DNA of 64,000 nt from Lycocorax pyrrhopterus obiensis (lineage: Eukaryota > Chordata > Aves > Passeriformes > Paradisaeidae), in the NCBI GenBank assembly GCA_014706295.1, contig JACSVZ010000011.1, positions 3,226,663 to 3,290,662 of the forward strand. Reading direction: 5' to 3'. A model generated the notes under the pieces. That model was not told the DNA's origin, did not search any database, and saw nothing but the letters and a program-made list of their open reading frames with translations. Below, in pieces: positions 11,087-22,464 of the stretch. A program made the translations under genes and the position numbers. Numbering within the stretch: position 1 is the stretch's first letter; each line of letters begins with the position of its first letter.

Positions 11087-14000
11087 TTTGCAGGCCAGGT
11101 GAATTTGTGTGTATTTTTAATCAGTGCTTCCTTGCCTTGTTGGTTACATGTTTTTTCTTTTCCCCATTAAAATTGCTGCCATTTACTGCAGCCTGCTTTC
11201 TTGTAAAGTATTGAAATTGAGATTTCCATTGAGATTTCTCAAACAAATATTTGTGAAAAGTCAAAGTTAAAAACATGGAACAAATAATAGTGGGGTTTGC
11301 TTTCTTCAGAAAAATTAATTAAAGAGCTGTACCGATACGCTGCCTTTAAATGATAATATTTGGAGGTTCAGTTGTGCCTTGAAAATGTCCTAAAATTAAA
11401 CATGTGATCACATTCACTGCATAGCAGAATTTGGCCAAAATTTTTTAAACAAAACTCTGACTTTATTTCTTTTTTTTTAGTTATGATAAATTTGGGTAGA
11501 TGCTGCTTTTTCTTCTTTCTGATCTTCCTTTTCCTATAAAATCAATAGGCTTTTTATTTCTACCTTTTTAGTACCAGTTCCTAAAATGTTTATGCACATT
11601 TAATTTTATGCACTGACACTGTTCTGAGGACAGATGAGTGCACGCAAAAAAAAATTCCAAGTGGGGAAAAAAGAATCGAGTTCTTGGTGAAGCAGGAGAA
11701 TTTTATCTTGGCTATTAAAATGGGACAGACACATAAAAATGTCTGAACTTCTCTATTTATCAGCACTTTTCAAAGCACTCAAGCGTTGCAGCCAGAGACA
11801 GTTACAGCCACTGGTTGCTGGGTCTACACAGGTATCGTGTTTGTAACCATTAGTATGCAGACAGCAGATGATTAAATGCACTTGTGATAAAATGTGACAC
11901 CACATTATAAATGAGAATGGAAAATGAATTTATAACCATAAATCATGTATTAAAATATATGTGACAAGCTCAGACTGATGAAGACAATGCCGAAATAACA
12001 AATAGTGGATATGTCAGTTTTATCGTAAAAAGAAGAGATGTTTTCTTCGTGTTTTATTTTATGTCTTTTTTGTTGTTGTTGTTTAAATTCATGTGTCTCA
12101 GCAAAAAACAACAACAGAGGTGTGGCTATGGCACATCTGTTAACTTTTGGTGGCTGTCAGTCACCATTCCTTCTAACAGTAAAAAAGACCATGACATTCT
12201 TGTCCAGAAAATTTAATGTAAATTGAACTGACATAATCTCTTTTACCATAATAAGCATTTTTCCAAAGTTTTTCTATAGAAATTTGAAGATTCTATCCAA
12301 TTAATATAAAATCATTTACCTGAGAAGGTGTAAGAGGTTTCATTGTCCGTGTAGCTTTATTTAGAGATTCATTGTCAAGGAGCCTGAAGGGAATTTTTGA
12401 GATCATCTGGGCACATAGATCATCTTCTCAGTCTTGGGCATAAGAGATGTCCCAAACCTGGTGAATTGTCCCAGTAATACATATTTCTTAGAAGATTTAT
12501 GAACATTCTCACTGAACTTGGGTATTTGCTCAGAAGATCCGAGGCTGGGCAGACCCACAACTTCAGTTTACACAATTTTGTGTGTAAATTCACATAGGGA
12601 CTTCTGATGTTCCTGGTTCAGAGATTTTATCATTCCAAGCTTTAAATCCTGAAGTCTTTCTCTCATTTCTTGCTTTAAGCACTCTGTTTCAGCTGATTAT
12701 TAGTACTGCACAAGCACAGTTAGTCCAGTGGGCTTAAGGCAGTGTCAGATTCATCACAGAAAAGGCATTGAGAGGTATGTTCTTAACTGAGGTTTCATGG
12801 ACAGGAGGCTTTTTGGAGACTCCAAAAAAAGCTGTAGTTGAAATCTCAGGTAAATATATCTTGTCCTTAAATTTTGTGTAGAAAGGGAAAATACTTAAAA
12901 AATACCCTAAATACTCCTTCCCCCCAAAAAAAACCCCACCAAAAAAAACTTTCAAAAACAAACAAAACAAAAAAAAAGAAAAAAAGAGTCCAACAAAAAC
13001 CAAACAAACAAAACAATAAAAAAAAATCAAAAACAAACACACCAAAAAAACCCCCAAAACAAAACTAAAAAAGACCCAAAAAACACAACAAAAAGAACAG
13101 CTTTATGTGAATTTAGCCCTTAAACAATTTACAGCTTTTCTTTAGAAAAAAACCTTAGCTATATTAATTATAATTAAACCCCCAGCAGCCAAAGTTCAAT
13201 TACATGATAATGTGTACTGTATTTGTATAATGCAGTGGACTACTGTAAAGAATAATTCTCTACACAACACGAAAGGGAACTGTGTTCATGTTTTTTATCT
13301 TAATTATTTTTTCACAATTTACTTGTATTTCCTTCCTGTTTAAAGGCACCAGTCAAGGTTGGCAGGAGTCTGTTTGGGGCTTCTTTGAACATGGAGGAAA
13401 AGACAATGTTTTGGCTGAACTATTTTAAATCGGGACACAAAAAACCCCGTGGAACAGGCACGAGCAGATAAATCTGTTTGTCCGAGGTCACACAGAAGGT
13501 CGGTGGTGGAGCTTGGAGTAGAACTCCCAATATCTGACTTCCAATACGAGAGTCTTAATAAATAATTCATTCAATTTCTCTGTTTTTATCTGCTTGCAAA
13601 ATTGTCGTGAGTGTGCTCCGAGACATTCTGTATTCATTCCAGAACCATCTTTTGTAAAAAGCTCAAATATTGTTTGATTGTGGCTGTCTGATGTTCTCAC
13701 TCCTAATTGCTGTTTCTTGGATGATTATATGGGAATGTAAAGCCTTTTCCCCCAACGTACAAACCTCAGTCACAGGATTAGACTGTCCCAAATTCAGGTG
13801 GGGTTGTGCAGAGGAGGAAACACTTGGGGTTACTCAGAAAAAAAACCAATAAATTAATGGTTATTAGTGCTGGAAAGATGAAAGACATCTCACTGTTTCT
13901 CTCTTCTGGGTAGTCAGCATAATGCTAGTTTTAAATTGATTTGTTAGAATTTAGGTAACAATAATTTTAAGTATCTAAATATATGAAATTCAGCTGAACA

Positions 14001-14639
14001 GAAAGTTTAGAGTATCACTTTTTGAAACTATTTTTCCTGGAAACGTTCAGTCGCTCAGTAATGAAAAAATTGGGACTGAAGTAAAATTTCTATTAAAATT
14101 CAAATGACTATTCATGGAAAATGCTTTATTCATTCTACTCTGATATTTATGTATTATACAGAAATATCTATGTGCCCAGACAGTCTGGACTACATTTCCT
14201 AAGTGCATGACTGTAAATCTGGGGGAAAAATGTGGTAAAATTTGGAAATTACTTTCTCAATCTACAGCTTTGATCTTATTGGCATTATCTCCTCCACCGT
14301 TCTTACTTTTATTTTAGAAGAGAAAATATTCTGGTGATTGCATAATTGAACTTAGGGAAAGACCCCTGGCTGTTTTAGAAAATGTAAAAAAAAAAAACCA
14401 ACCCTAATTAACTGGATAATGTTAAATCTAACGTAATCTCTTTAATAAGAATGAAAAGCAGGCGCTCAGGAATGTATATTTTGTTTTCTGCCTTAAGTTT
14501 GTTTGCACAACATGAGGGTCTGGCCTTGGAAGTGCTTTCTTATCCAAGAGGTGGCCACTACTTTCTGCACTTGGCATCTTTCACTCAGTTAGGAAAAGAG
14601 AGTTTTCCTTCAGGGAAAGAAACCCAAACTACCTGAGCA
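11087..14639. other. AT-rich DNA with a low-complexity tract, no gene seen
   Basis: The block is AT-rich, with many TTTAAA and AATTAA strings, and has no repeat family I can name. It contains the A/C tract listed separately. The minus-strand 107-codon frame at 12,734-13,057 is a translation of that tract and is not a gene. Confidence 0.55.
12915..13092. repeat. A/C-rich, nearly G-free low-complexity tract
   Basis: About 180 bases consist almost wholly of A and C in irregular blocks (A runs of 3-9 separated by C, CC, CCCC or CAAAC), with very few G or T. It is not a simple tandem repeat. Shorter tracts of the same type occur near 25,636-25,700, 43,728-43,772 and 55,166-55,192, with G/T-rich complements near 1131-1157, 27,395-27,435 and 46,168-46,190. 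Confidence 0.85.
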
Positions 14640-14943
14640 AGGTGTAGCCAGGGGAGGTCAGGCTCTGCTGCCAGGGAACAGGGACAGGAGGAGAGGGAAC
14701 GGCCTCAGGCTGGGCCAGGGGAGGCTCAGGTTGGACAGCAGCAGGAATTTCCCCATGGAAAGGGTGCTCAGGCCTTGGCAGGGGCTGCCCAGGGAGGTTT
14801 GGAGTGCCCATCCCTGGAGGTGTCCAAGGGCTGGAAGGGCTGGAGGTGGCACTCAGAGCTCTGGGCTGGGGACAAGGTGGGCATTGGGCACAGCTGGGAC
14901 TCGATGGGCTTGGAAGTGTTTTCCAACCTTAATGATTCTGCAA
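14640..14943 (+). mobile_element. CR1 LINE, 5'-truncated, plus strand
   Basis: The sequence runs from GGTCAGGCTCTGCTGCCAGG through GAACGGCCTCAGGCTGGGCC, GGACAGCAGCAGGAATTTCC and CAGGGAGGTTTGGAGTGCCC to a degenerate 3' end, TTCCAACCTTAATGATTCTG. It belongs to the same subfamily as the longer copy at 54,227-54,696, and this subfamily differs from the one at 10.6 kb. It is the first member of a three-element cluster: SINE on the same strand 34 bases downstream, then an inverted CR1. Confidence 0.9.
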
Positions 14944-14974
14944 TTAGAACAATTCATTCCAATATTTAACAACC

Positions 14975-15110
14975 CTGAGATTAGCTCAGGTACTTAGAGC
15001 ATGGTGCTGATAACGCAAAGATTGTGGTTGTGGTCCCCACATGGGCCATTCACTTCAGAGTTGGACTGGATGATCCTTTTGGGTGCCTTCCAACTCAGAC
15101 GATTCTGTGA
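14975..15110 (+). mobile_element. tRNA-Ile/CR1 chimeric SINE (TguSINE1-like)
   Basis: The first about 73 bases (14,975-15,048) align without gaps over most of their length to a tRNA-Ile: TTAGCTCAG (D-arm, box A area), TTAGAGC, GGTGCTGATAACGC (anticodon loop, GAT where the usual tRNA-Ile has AAT), and a closing CCCCACATGGGCCA. The box B region is badly mutated, so a pol III promoter is unlikely to work. From about 15,052 the element switches to a CR1-type tail: AGTTGGACTGGATGATCC, CTTCCAACTCAGACGATTCTG. A tRNA head with a CR1 3' tail is the known design of the songbird SINE TguSINE1, mobilised in trans by CR1. AACCCT at 14,971-14,976 and 15,110-15,115 could be a target-site duplication, but it overlaps the expected tRNA 5' end and may be chance. 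Confidence 0.85.
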
Positions 15111-15126
15111 ACCCTTTGTAACAGCC

Positions 15127-15463
15127 CACCACCCTTTCCATGGGGAAATTCCTGCTGCTGTCCAACCTGAGCCTCCCCTGGCCCAGCCTGAGGCCGTTCC
15201 CTCTCCTCCTGTCCCTGTTCCCTGGGAGCAGAGCCCGACACCCCCCGGCTGCCCCCTCCTGTCAGGGAGTTGTGCAGAGCCACAAGGTCCCCCCTGAGCC
15301 TCCTTTTCTCCAGGCTGAGCCCCTTTCCCAGCTCCCTCAGCCGCTCCTGGGGCTCCAAACCCCTTCCCAGCTCCGTTCCCTGCCCTGGACACGCTCCAGC
15401 CCCCCAGGGTCCTTCCTGAACTGATGGGCCCAGAATGGACACAGCCCTTGAGGTGAGGCCTCA
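15127..15463 (-). mobile_element. CR1 LINE, minus strand, 3' end missing
   Basis: Read on the minus strand this begins upstream (about 15,463) with GTGAGGCCTCACCTCAAGGG and passes CTGGAGCGTGTCCAGGGCAG and CAGCCTGGAGAAAAGGAGGC to GGAATTTCCCCATGGAAAGG, where it stops. The ORF2 relic starts with an R-P-H-L stretch and carries a G-C-V-H where the family has Y-C-V-Q. The last about 180 bases expected of CR1, including the terminal repeat, are absent, unlike the usual 5' truncation. The 3' portion was probably lost by deletion or recombination after insertion. The subfamily matches the copies at 14.6 and 54.2 kb. Confidence 0.88.
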
Positions 15464-17162
15464 CTCGTGCACATGCACACTGCTCTCACCTCCAGTTCGT
15501 TGTGTGTCAAAAAATGCGGCATTTTCTGTTGGTGTGGCTGGGATTTAATACCTGATGAATGCATTCAATATTACAGAGAATTATTTCTTTGGAAGGTGTC
15601 TTGGTAACCACAGCAAAAGTGTCACTACAGATAACTGTCATGCTTAATTGTTCAAATTATACTGTGACCGTTATTTACCAAAAATAAAATTACATGCTTT
15701 ATGTATAATTGCTAAAGAAATTGAAACAGAAATTTATACAAATAGAGAGCAGGAATTCTGTTAAATGAACTGTTTGTACTCATCATCTGTGGTACCATTA
15801 TTCTGTGGTCAAAAACATACATTAGCTCTGATGAGAGTGTGATGTTTTCAGGAAAATATTATTGTGCTGTTAATAAGATAAATTGTTTCAAAATAGCCTC
15901 TAAGACACCTTGAGAATGCGTGTCACATTTTAGAATATCCATAACTTATTTTCCATGGTACATGAATTAGCTGTCATTTTATCCCCATCTGTATATTTTA
16001 TCACCTCTTCCCCTGCTGTGATTTGATAAACATCAGTAGCAAATCAAACACAGAACCTAAACGTGTACGTGAGAACGGCTGAATAAGTCTTCCCATGAAT
16101 AGAGAAGAATTTTCTTCATCAGCAGTGGTTCAGGTCCCTAATTTTGAGGACAGAACCTTGACTGTTGTGGTAACATTTATTATCTCCTTCATCCTTCTTT
16201 CCTGTGTGCATTTTGTTGCTCTGTGTGTGGAGCCTGTGCAGGGATGACACACGAGTTTGGGCGGTGTTCCATATTTTTATGGGTGTTGGTCTCTTCTCCC
16301 AAGTAACAATGTTTTGTCAAATTTAAATTAGCTGCTTTCAAACATTTGAATATGTGAGACTTTTCCAGCACAAATATGTAATTTGGATGCCAGTATGGTA
16401 ATCAGAGACTGACTAATATTAATATAATGAATAATAATGGATAAATAATAGATACAATATGAAGTGAAATACTACAAGGATTGACTCCCAAGTTTAACAC
16501 AGAACAAGATACACATTTTGATTTTAGCTTTGTGCCCTTTTCAGCTAAATAAATTTTTAACTTGGGTTAAATTAATACAGCTAAGGATAATTTAATGAAA
16601 AGACACAAATTGTATTTTCTTTTCTCTTCAAAATAAATTAATTCACAAGGTACTTTATCTTGTTTAAAACTCAGCCCCAGAGATACCAAATAAGATTATT
16701 TTAATGTGGAAAAATAAACTCAGTGCAGTGGAGAGGAGTTTAACAACATTGATAAATATAATCTAAACATCAATACTTGTTAGCATTCCTTTAACTGCAC
16801 TTTTCTCTGATTTAATGAAAACGTTGCAGTATTTCTTAGCACTAGAGCACTATTGATTACAAAATATTATCATTTGCTACCTGAAAGCCCAGTTTATACA
16901 AATATGTAAGCACATAACCTATGAAAAAAACAATGAAATAAAAAAGTAAACCATCTAAATAAATTTTAGCCAAGGCAGTAATTTCACAGTACTTAATAAA
17001 AACAATAACTTGTAATGAAGCTTGGGAATGTCTTGAAAACCTTGACTAACAACTGGTTGTAGTGTCAAAATGTTTCAGTATAGAAGGTACATTTCAACAG
17101 GTTTAGTTGTTGCTCTATCTTCTTCTAAACACCTATCTTAAGAAAATTATGACATGATTAAT
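15464..17162. other. AT-rich unique DNA, no gene seen
   Basis: The stretch is dominated by AT-rich sequence (for example 16,420-16,460 and 16,540-16,650) with many ATTAAT and TAAATAA strings. No repeat family, exon or RNA gene is recognised. Confidence 0.55.
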
Positions 17163-17163
17163 T

Positions 17164-17712
17164 CAGAGAATCAGAGGATGGTTTGGGTTGGGAGGGACCC
17201 TAAATCCCATCCCACCCCTGCCATGGGCAGGGACACCTTCCACTGTCCCAGGCTGCTCCAAGCCCCAATGTCCAACCTGGCCTTGGGCACTGCCAGGGAT
17301 CCAGGGGCAGCCACAGCTGCTCTGGGCACCCTGTGCCAGGGCCTGCCCACCCTCCCAGGGAACAATTCCTTCCCAATATCTAACTTAAATTACTCCTTGT
17401 CCTATCCCTGAGGAATCGTCCCTCTCTGGGTTCCCTGCAGCCCCTGGAAGGTGCTGTGAGGTCTCCACACACCCTTCTCCTCTCCAGGCTGAGCAGCCCC
17501 AGCTCTCCCAGCCTGGCTCCACAGGGGAGGGGCTCCAGTCACCTCAGCACCTCCGTGGCCTCCTCTGGAGTTGCTCCAGCAGCTCCAGGTCTTTCCTGTG
17601 CTAGGGGCACCAGGGCTGGGGCAGCTCTGCAGGTGGGATCTCACCAGAGCAGGGCAGAGGGACAGAATTTCCCCCCTCCCCTGCTGCCCACACTGCTTTT
17701 GATGCAGGGCAG
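17164..17712 (-). mobile_element. CR1 LINE, about 550 bases, minus strand
   Basis: The plus strand opens with the reverse-complemented 3' end CAGAGAATCAGAGGATGGTTTG-like sequence, then GGGTTGGGAGGGACCCTAAA and CTGCCATGGGCAGGGACACC. It runs upstream through CTCTCCAGGCTGAGCAGCCC, GCAGCTCCAGGTCTTTCCTG and a CACTGCTTTTGATGCAGGGC end. On the minus strand that end would encode the conserved L-G-C-I-K-S-S-V stretch of CR1 ORF2. It is one of the longer copies here. A plus-strand CR1 piece abuts its 5' end. Confidence 0.93.
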
Positions 17713-17715
17713 TTC

Positions 17716-17893
17716 ACAGGAGAGTCCTGGGGGTAGTTTTGGGCACCACTATATAAAAACAGACATTAAGCCATAAGAGAGTTTCCAAAAGAGGCCGTGA
17801 AGAGGGGGAAGGGTCTGGAGGGGCCACCCGAGGAGCAGCTGAGGGCACTGGGCTGGTTCAGCTGCAGCGGAGGAGCCTGAGGGCAGAGCTCTA
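17716..17893 (+). mobile_element. CR1 LINE internal fragment, plus strand
   Basis: GTTTTGGGCACCACTATATA, ACATTAAGCCATAAGAGAGT, AAGGGTCTGGAGGGGCCACC, GAGGAGCAGCTGAGGGCACT and GTTCAGCTGCAGCGGAGGAG follow the order of a CR1 subfamily whose ORF2 segment reads W-A-P-L-Y-K-K-D-like and later E-R-L-R-A-L-G-L-F-S-like. It ends near 17,893 with no 3' tail. It belongs to a different subfamily from the abutting minus-strand copy and overlaps it in element coordinates, so the pair is not one twin-primed insertion. The minus copy probably inserted beside or into this older one. Confidence 0.75.
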
Positions 17894-20141
17894 ACATCAG
17901 CGTATTCCGGTTAATTCATGCTTGAGGTGCAAAAAAAAAGATATGAAATCTCAGATGGGGAATGCTTAGGCTTGTGCAAGAAAATCTGTGGACTTCTGTA
18001 CACAGCTAAAAGCTGGAAGAGTGTCAGAGCTAAGGACTGAATTCTGTAAGATAGAGAATAGCCTACAAGTGCCATCCTTACTTGGGCTCCTCTGGAATGA
18101 CCACTGTGAGGCCACAGGACAATTTTTATTACTCATTTTCATTTAGGTAAGTGTTGTATAGTGTGCAGACTTCACCTACTGCCCCAAAGGAGAGAATTAT
18201 TTTAGTTATCATGTTTTGGTCTCGGTTCTCAGATCCTGGGTTTGATCGTGTCCTGTTTGGTGCGAGTCATTAAACGTTTTTTTGTTGATGGATGAGGTTT
18301 GTCATAATTTTAAGGGAAATATGTTTTGAAAACATTATTCAAAAGTTTAAGATTTTCAAGATAAGGTGAAGGCTGAATTATGATCCACTTATGCAGAAAT
18401 ATTAGCCAAAAGGGTTTCTGGCTGTCTGATTTTCGTATGACCTACTGAGGACACAATGAGCCTCTTGAACTCCAGCTGCATCCAAGCAAACCTGCCCCCA
18501 GCAGAACCAGAAGGAAAACCTGAAGATGTGATGTTAAAAAAGGCAAACATCTCTAATATTGCTATGAAGGAATCAAGTGTCAAACTATGTCAAAAACTCC
18601 AATAGACAAAATCCACCCGCCCCCCCCCCCCCCCCCCACATTTGTACTAGGAAAAAAAACTCCTGTGCTGATACCAAAAAGTATATGGGAATAAACTCTG
18701 TTTGGGGAAGAGAGAGGAGGGAAGGGAAGGAATTTGAGATCGCTAGAAGAGGATGATGAGTTGCTGGTGGTGTCATCAGAGCTGCTCTCCATGGTTGTCT
18801 GTAACACAAAATATTTGTAGAAAACCTTAAAATGATGGCAGGGTGCCAGATCGTGGCCTGGACACATTCAAGGGTCATTTCTTTCGTACTGGTGGGTGGA
18901 GTAGGAGGATTGAAAAGGGAAACATGGATAGCCTTGGAATCAATTTGCCACTTCTTCCTCCTGATTCTCGTACCTTCACTACAAAATATCCTGGAATACC
19001 TCAGATTTTAGGATAAAGTCCAAATGTGTCTTGCTGCTGTTAAAATATTGGATGAATCACAGAAGGTTATTCCAGGCTTTGGGCTGCCTAACAGTAGCTT
19101 CTGCCAAAAGGGAGAGAGAGCTTTGGCAAAAGCAGTGTTTTTATTTCTCTGATTAATGTTCTACTTAAGGAATCCCACTGGATTCTCTGGACCTACCCAA
19201 ACTTTCCAAGTTATATGCAGATAACTTCTCATGCCGTATCTCATAAGGAGCTGTGGAAAAGCAGGTTGTATCCTGTGTTCCTGCTGAGCACTGGAATAGA
19301 AAAGCATGATAAAATGTATAAAATATTGACTTAATTCCCCAAAAATTTGTCCTTTCCATCATTTCTACAGCTCTTAGATAAAGAATAGCATTGCTGGAAC
19401 AGAGCATTTGCATTTTGTGCCAGGCTTGCTTTATATCACTTGGGAAAATATCCCAATGAATCCTATGTAAACATTATTAGAAAACAATGCTGTATTAAGA
19501 CTCCACGGTCTGTGTGGTTAAACAGCTTCTATATCTCCTAGCAGTGAGTATCAATCCCATTTTTTATGTATTTTACATTGCGTTTTTGATATTGCAAAAG
19601 TAACTTCACAAATTAAGCCATTATTTTAAAATTTGCATGGGAATGTCTGTTTTCTGGGGACTTTTGTAAAAGTTTAATGAAACTGAAGCGATTAGGTTCA
19701 GTTTTTTCTTCTGGAAAGCACTCTGGCTTTTGGAACACACAGTATGTTTACATTTTAAGTTGCCCCAGCATATCAATTAGTGAACACGCTTATGAGATTG
19801 TCCATTTAAAACAACATTTTTACACCATATACAGCCCTGTAAATCACAGGATGCTGACAACATGAAATGCCAGCTGTGAAATGAGAAACTGATGAAAATG
19901 CAGTAATTCTGAATTTTAATATAATATAAATCATGTCAGCAATATTTGTGAATAGCAGCTGTCAAGTTTTCATTTGAACTGCATGTATTATGGTATTTTT
20001 ATTTTCTCTTCTTTTCTGATAAATTAGACCTCCCTCTGCCCCATCCCAACCTTGCTGTGTGATAACCTTTGCAAGGATTGGAAATTTGTATTAAAATTTT
20101 GGCTGAATGGCATGAAATGGATTGTCACAATGTTCAAACAG
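17894..20141. other. Unique DNA with a C18 run, no gene seen
   Basis: This contains the C homopolymer listed separately. Open frames across it on the minus strand (18,580-18,878) are created by the homopolymer and are not genes. No repeat family is recognised. Confidence 0.55.
18620..18637. repeat. C18 homopolymer
   Basis: Eighteen consecutive C follow CCACCCG. Long C/G homopolymers are rare in vertebrate DNA compared with A/T runs and are prone to slippage and sequencing error, so the exact length is uncertain. The G-rich complement could form a quadruplex. Confidence 0.9.
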
Positions 20142-20390
20142 AGAGAATAATGGCTTCAAACTGACAGAAAGTAGGTTTAGATCAGATATTGGGAAGGAAT
20201 TGTTCCCTGAGAGGGTGGGCAGGCCCTGGCACAGGGTGCCCCTGGATCCCTGGCAGTGCCCAAGGCCAGGTTGGACATTGGGGCTTGGAGCAGCCTGGGA
20301 CAGTGGAAGGTGTCCCTGCCATGGCAGGGGTGGCACTGGGTGGGCTTTAAGGTCCCTTCCAGCCCAGGACATTCCATGATTCTCTGAATT
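20142..20390 (+). mobile_element. CR1 LINE, 5'-truncated, plus strand, with a 19-base deletion
   Basis: It starts with ATGGCTTCAAACTGACAGAA (the family's G-F-K-L-K-E codons) and runs through GATATTGGGAAGGAATTGTT and GAGGGTGGGCAGGCCCTGGC to the 3' end, ACATTCCATGATTCTCTGAA. It is the same subfamily as the copy at 10.6 kb but lacks 19 bases at about 20,237-20,241. There GGGTGCCC joins directly to CTGGATCC, whereas the sister copies have AGAGCAGCTGTGGC plus a second TGCCC between them. Confidence 0.93.
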
Positions 20391-22431
20391 AAGATTGTGC
20401 TCAAAAACATCACCTGTATCATAGTGGTGCTATTTATTTTAAAAACTCTCTATTTAAAATTTTCCAAAGCATGTTTTATTTAATGATGTGATGGGGGCTG
20501 GAGAATTCTATCGAGCAGATTGTGATCTTCAGACTCTTATCTTGCAAAGAAATCCAAAAGTTCAGAATGGGTCTTTATTGGGGTGGTTTAGATATGGAAG
20601 TAGCTGCAGAATCGGATCTCCAGTGTGGGGAGGTCTGGATCTGTGCACTGCCTGGCAGAGCTGTGTGCATGCTAAGAAAATGAAGATCAGGCTGGAATGC
20701 CTAAAAGGAACAAATATTTTCTGAGGTTTTTGTTACTGTGTATTCATGTAAAGCAAAGGAATTTGTTCATGACTGCAAAAACCTCTCTGTTTTCTTGTCT
20801 GAGCACTGGTTTTTGCTCCCATCATCTCCTAAGGCGTCAAGAAAAATCAGGAAATGCTGCTGTATTTGAATGGGAGCTGAAATGCTGGTGTTCAGTGAGT
20901 GATACAATCACAACTAAATGAGTTGCCTGTAGGATAAAGAATTCAGATGTCTGTCAGTGGAAGTGACCTGATTTGTATTGAGTTTTAGGAAGATAAATTT
21001 GAATTGCTGGCATAATTTAATACGATTTGCTTCAAAAATCAATGTATAAAATCATTTAAGGCTATTCTTTGAGCAGCAGCAAACAAACAGTGTTAAACAG
21101 TTGTTATCAGCGAGGTGTGATGTGCAGATTTTCCTACAGACAGCGCCCACTTTGGAGCTGAGGCTGTGTGAGATCCAGGGAATTCCTGAAGCTGGGAAAG
21201 GCAGTCATGGGGAAGCTGAGTGCCTTCAGAGGAGGAGCAGGTAGCAGCTCTTTCTTTGATTTGCAGTCAGTGTCACTTGGCCTTTCCATAGTTTGGGTTG
21301 GGTAATTCATTTTCATGGAAGGCGTGATTTGCTGTGAATGTTGTGCAGGCACAGGTGCTGCTCGTGGCATGGGGATGTCACCTGCCAGTCCGAATGTGCC
21401 ACCCTGACTGGCATCCCAGTCCGCCTATCTAATGCAGAAATAAATATGTAAGAGCAATGCAATCAAGAATTCTTTCCTGAGGAAGCCACCATGTTTCACT
21501 CAGCAGCGTGATTTCATGCTCAGCTGGCAGTGATTGTGGTGAAACCCAAGGGCAATCACAGGAGTTACAGAACTGTCAGTTGAAGGAAAAATCTCTTACA
21601 TTTCCCAATATACAGACTAGATGGAGCAAAAGGGATGGGAGCTTCAGCAAAAACAAATGTCAGTTGAAGATAATGAGGCATAAATACACTTTTTAGTGGG
21701 AAGAAACTCACGGAGAAATTATTAAGTAGCTTTTCAAAGCATAACTACCTATAAAAAGTGCTCCTGGAGTTAAAAAGGCCGGAGTTTGCAAACACAAGAA
21801 TTTTGGTCCAAAGGAAAGCAGTGGCAAAACCCCAGTGACTTTCCCTGCATCTCAAAGAATTCTAGAGGGAGGATTCATATCCAGAATGGAACAACCAGGC
21901 AAACATACATTCTGTAATTTCAGAAAGCGCTCACACTTTGGCCTTGAGGGAGCTTAGGCCTTTCTATTCGATAAAAAATTGGTGACCATCCTGAGAAAGT
22001 TTTGATAACTTTGATTCTTTGATCTGCAATTCCTTTTGTGAAATACAAAACTGAGTACAGTGACTTTCTCTGCTCCGCCTATCAGATCACTGAAAAATGC
22101 AAACAAAATTAAGTACTTTGATCCACTTATGACGAAATATTATCTTCCCCTAACATAACGGTGGCTGCTGCAATACTCTACCAGCAGTCTGGAAGTTGGG
22201 AGTCCTTTATCTGGATGAAAATATGGAGCATGTCTTTCCACTCAGAAAACAGCAAGTTAATAGTTAAGAACTTTTAAGACTGAGAAAATGGGCTGGGGCA
22301 GGAAAATCCTGTAACCTACTAAGAGCATGAGAGGAAACGTTTGCTGACTAAGACAAGCAATCAGAGTAGGATTTGTAACATTTTAATGTCTGTTTGTTAG
22401 TCCTAGAAGACAATCACCAAACCTTTAGTAC

Positions 22432-22435
<4 letters not shown>

Positions 22436-22462
<27 letters not shown>
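22436..22462. repeat. (TA)n microsatellite
   Basis: About thirteen perfect TA units. This class of tract is length-variable and can extrude into cruciform DNA. No function is inferred. Confidence 0.92.

Positions 22463-22464
<2 letters not shown>

Noticed and set aside
12734..13057. 107-codon hydrophobic frame on the minus strand
   Set aside because: It is a translation of the A/C low-complexity tract: Phe, Gly and Val arise from T/G runs.
14975..15048. A tRNA-Ile gene
   Set aside because: Several stem and box B positions are mutated, and a CR1-type tail follows directly, so it is a SINE head and not a functional tRNA.
17164..17893. A single twin-primed CR1 insertion
   Set aside because: The two pieces overlap in element coordinates and belong to different subfamilies.
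18580..18878. Poly-Gly-containing frames on the minus strand
   Set aside because: Created by the C18 homopolymer.
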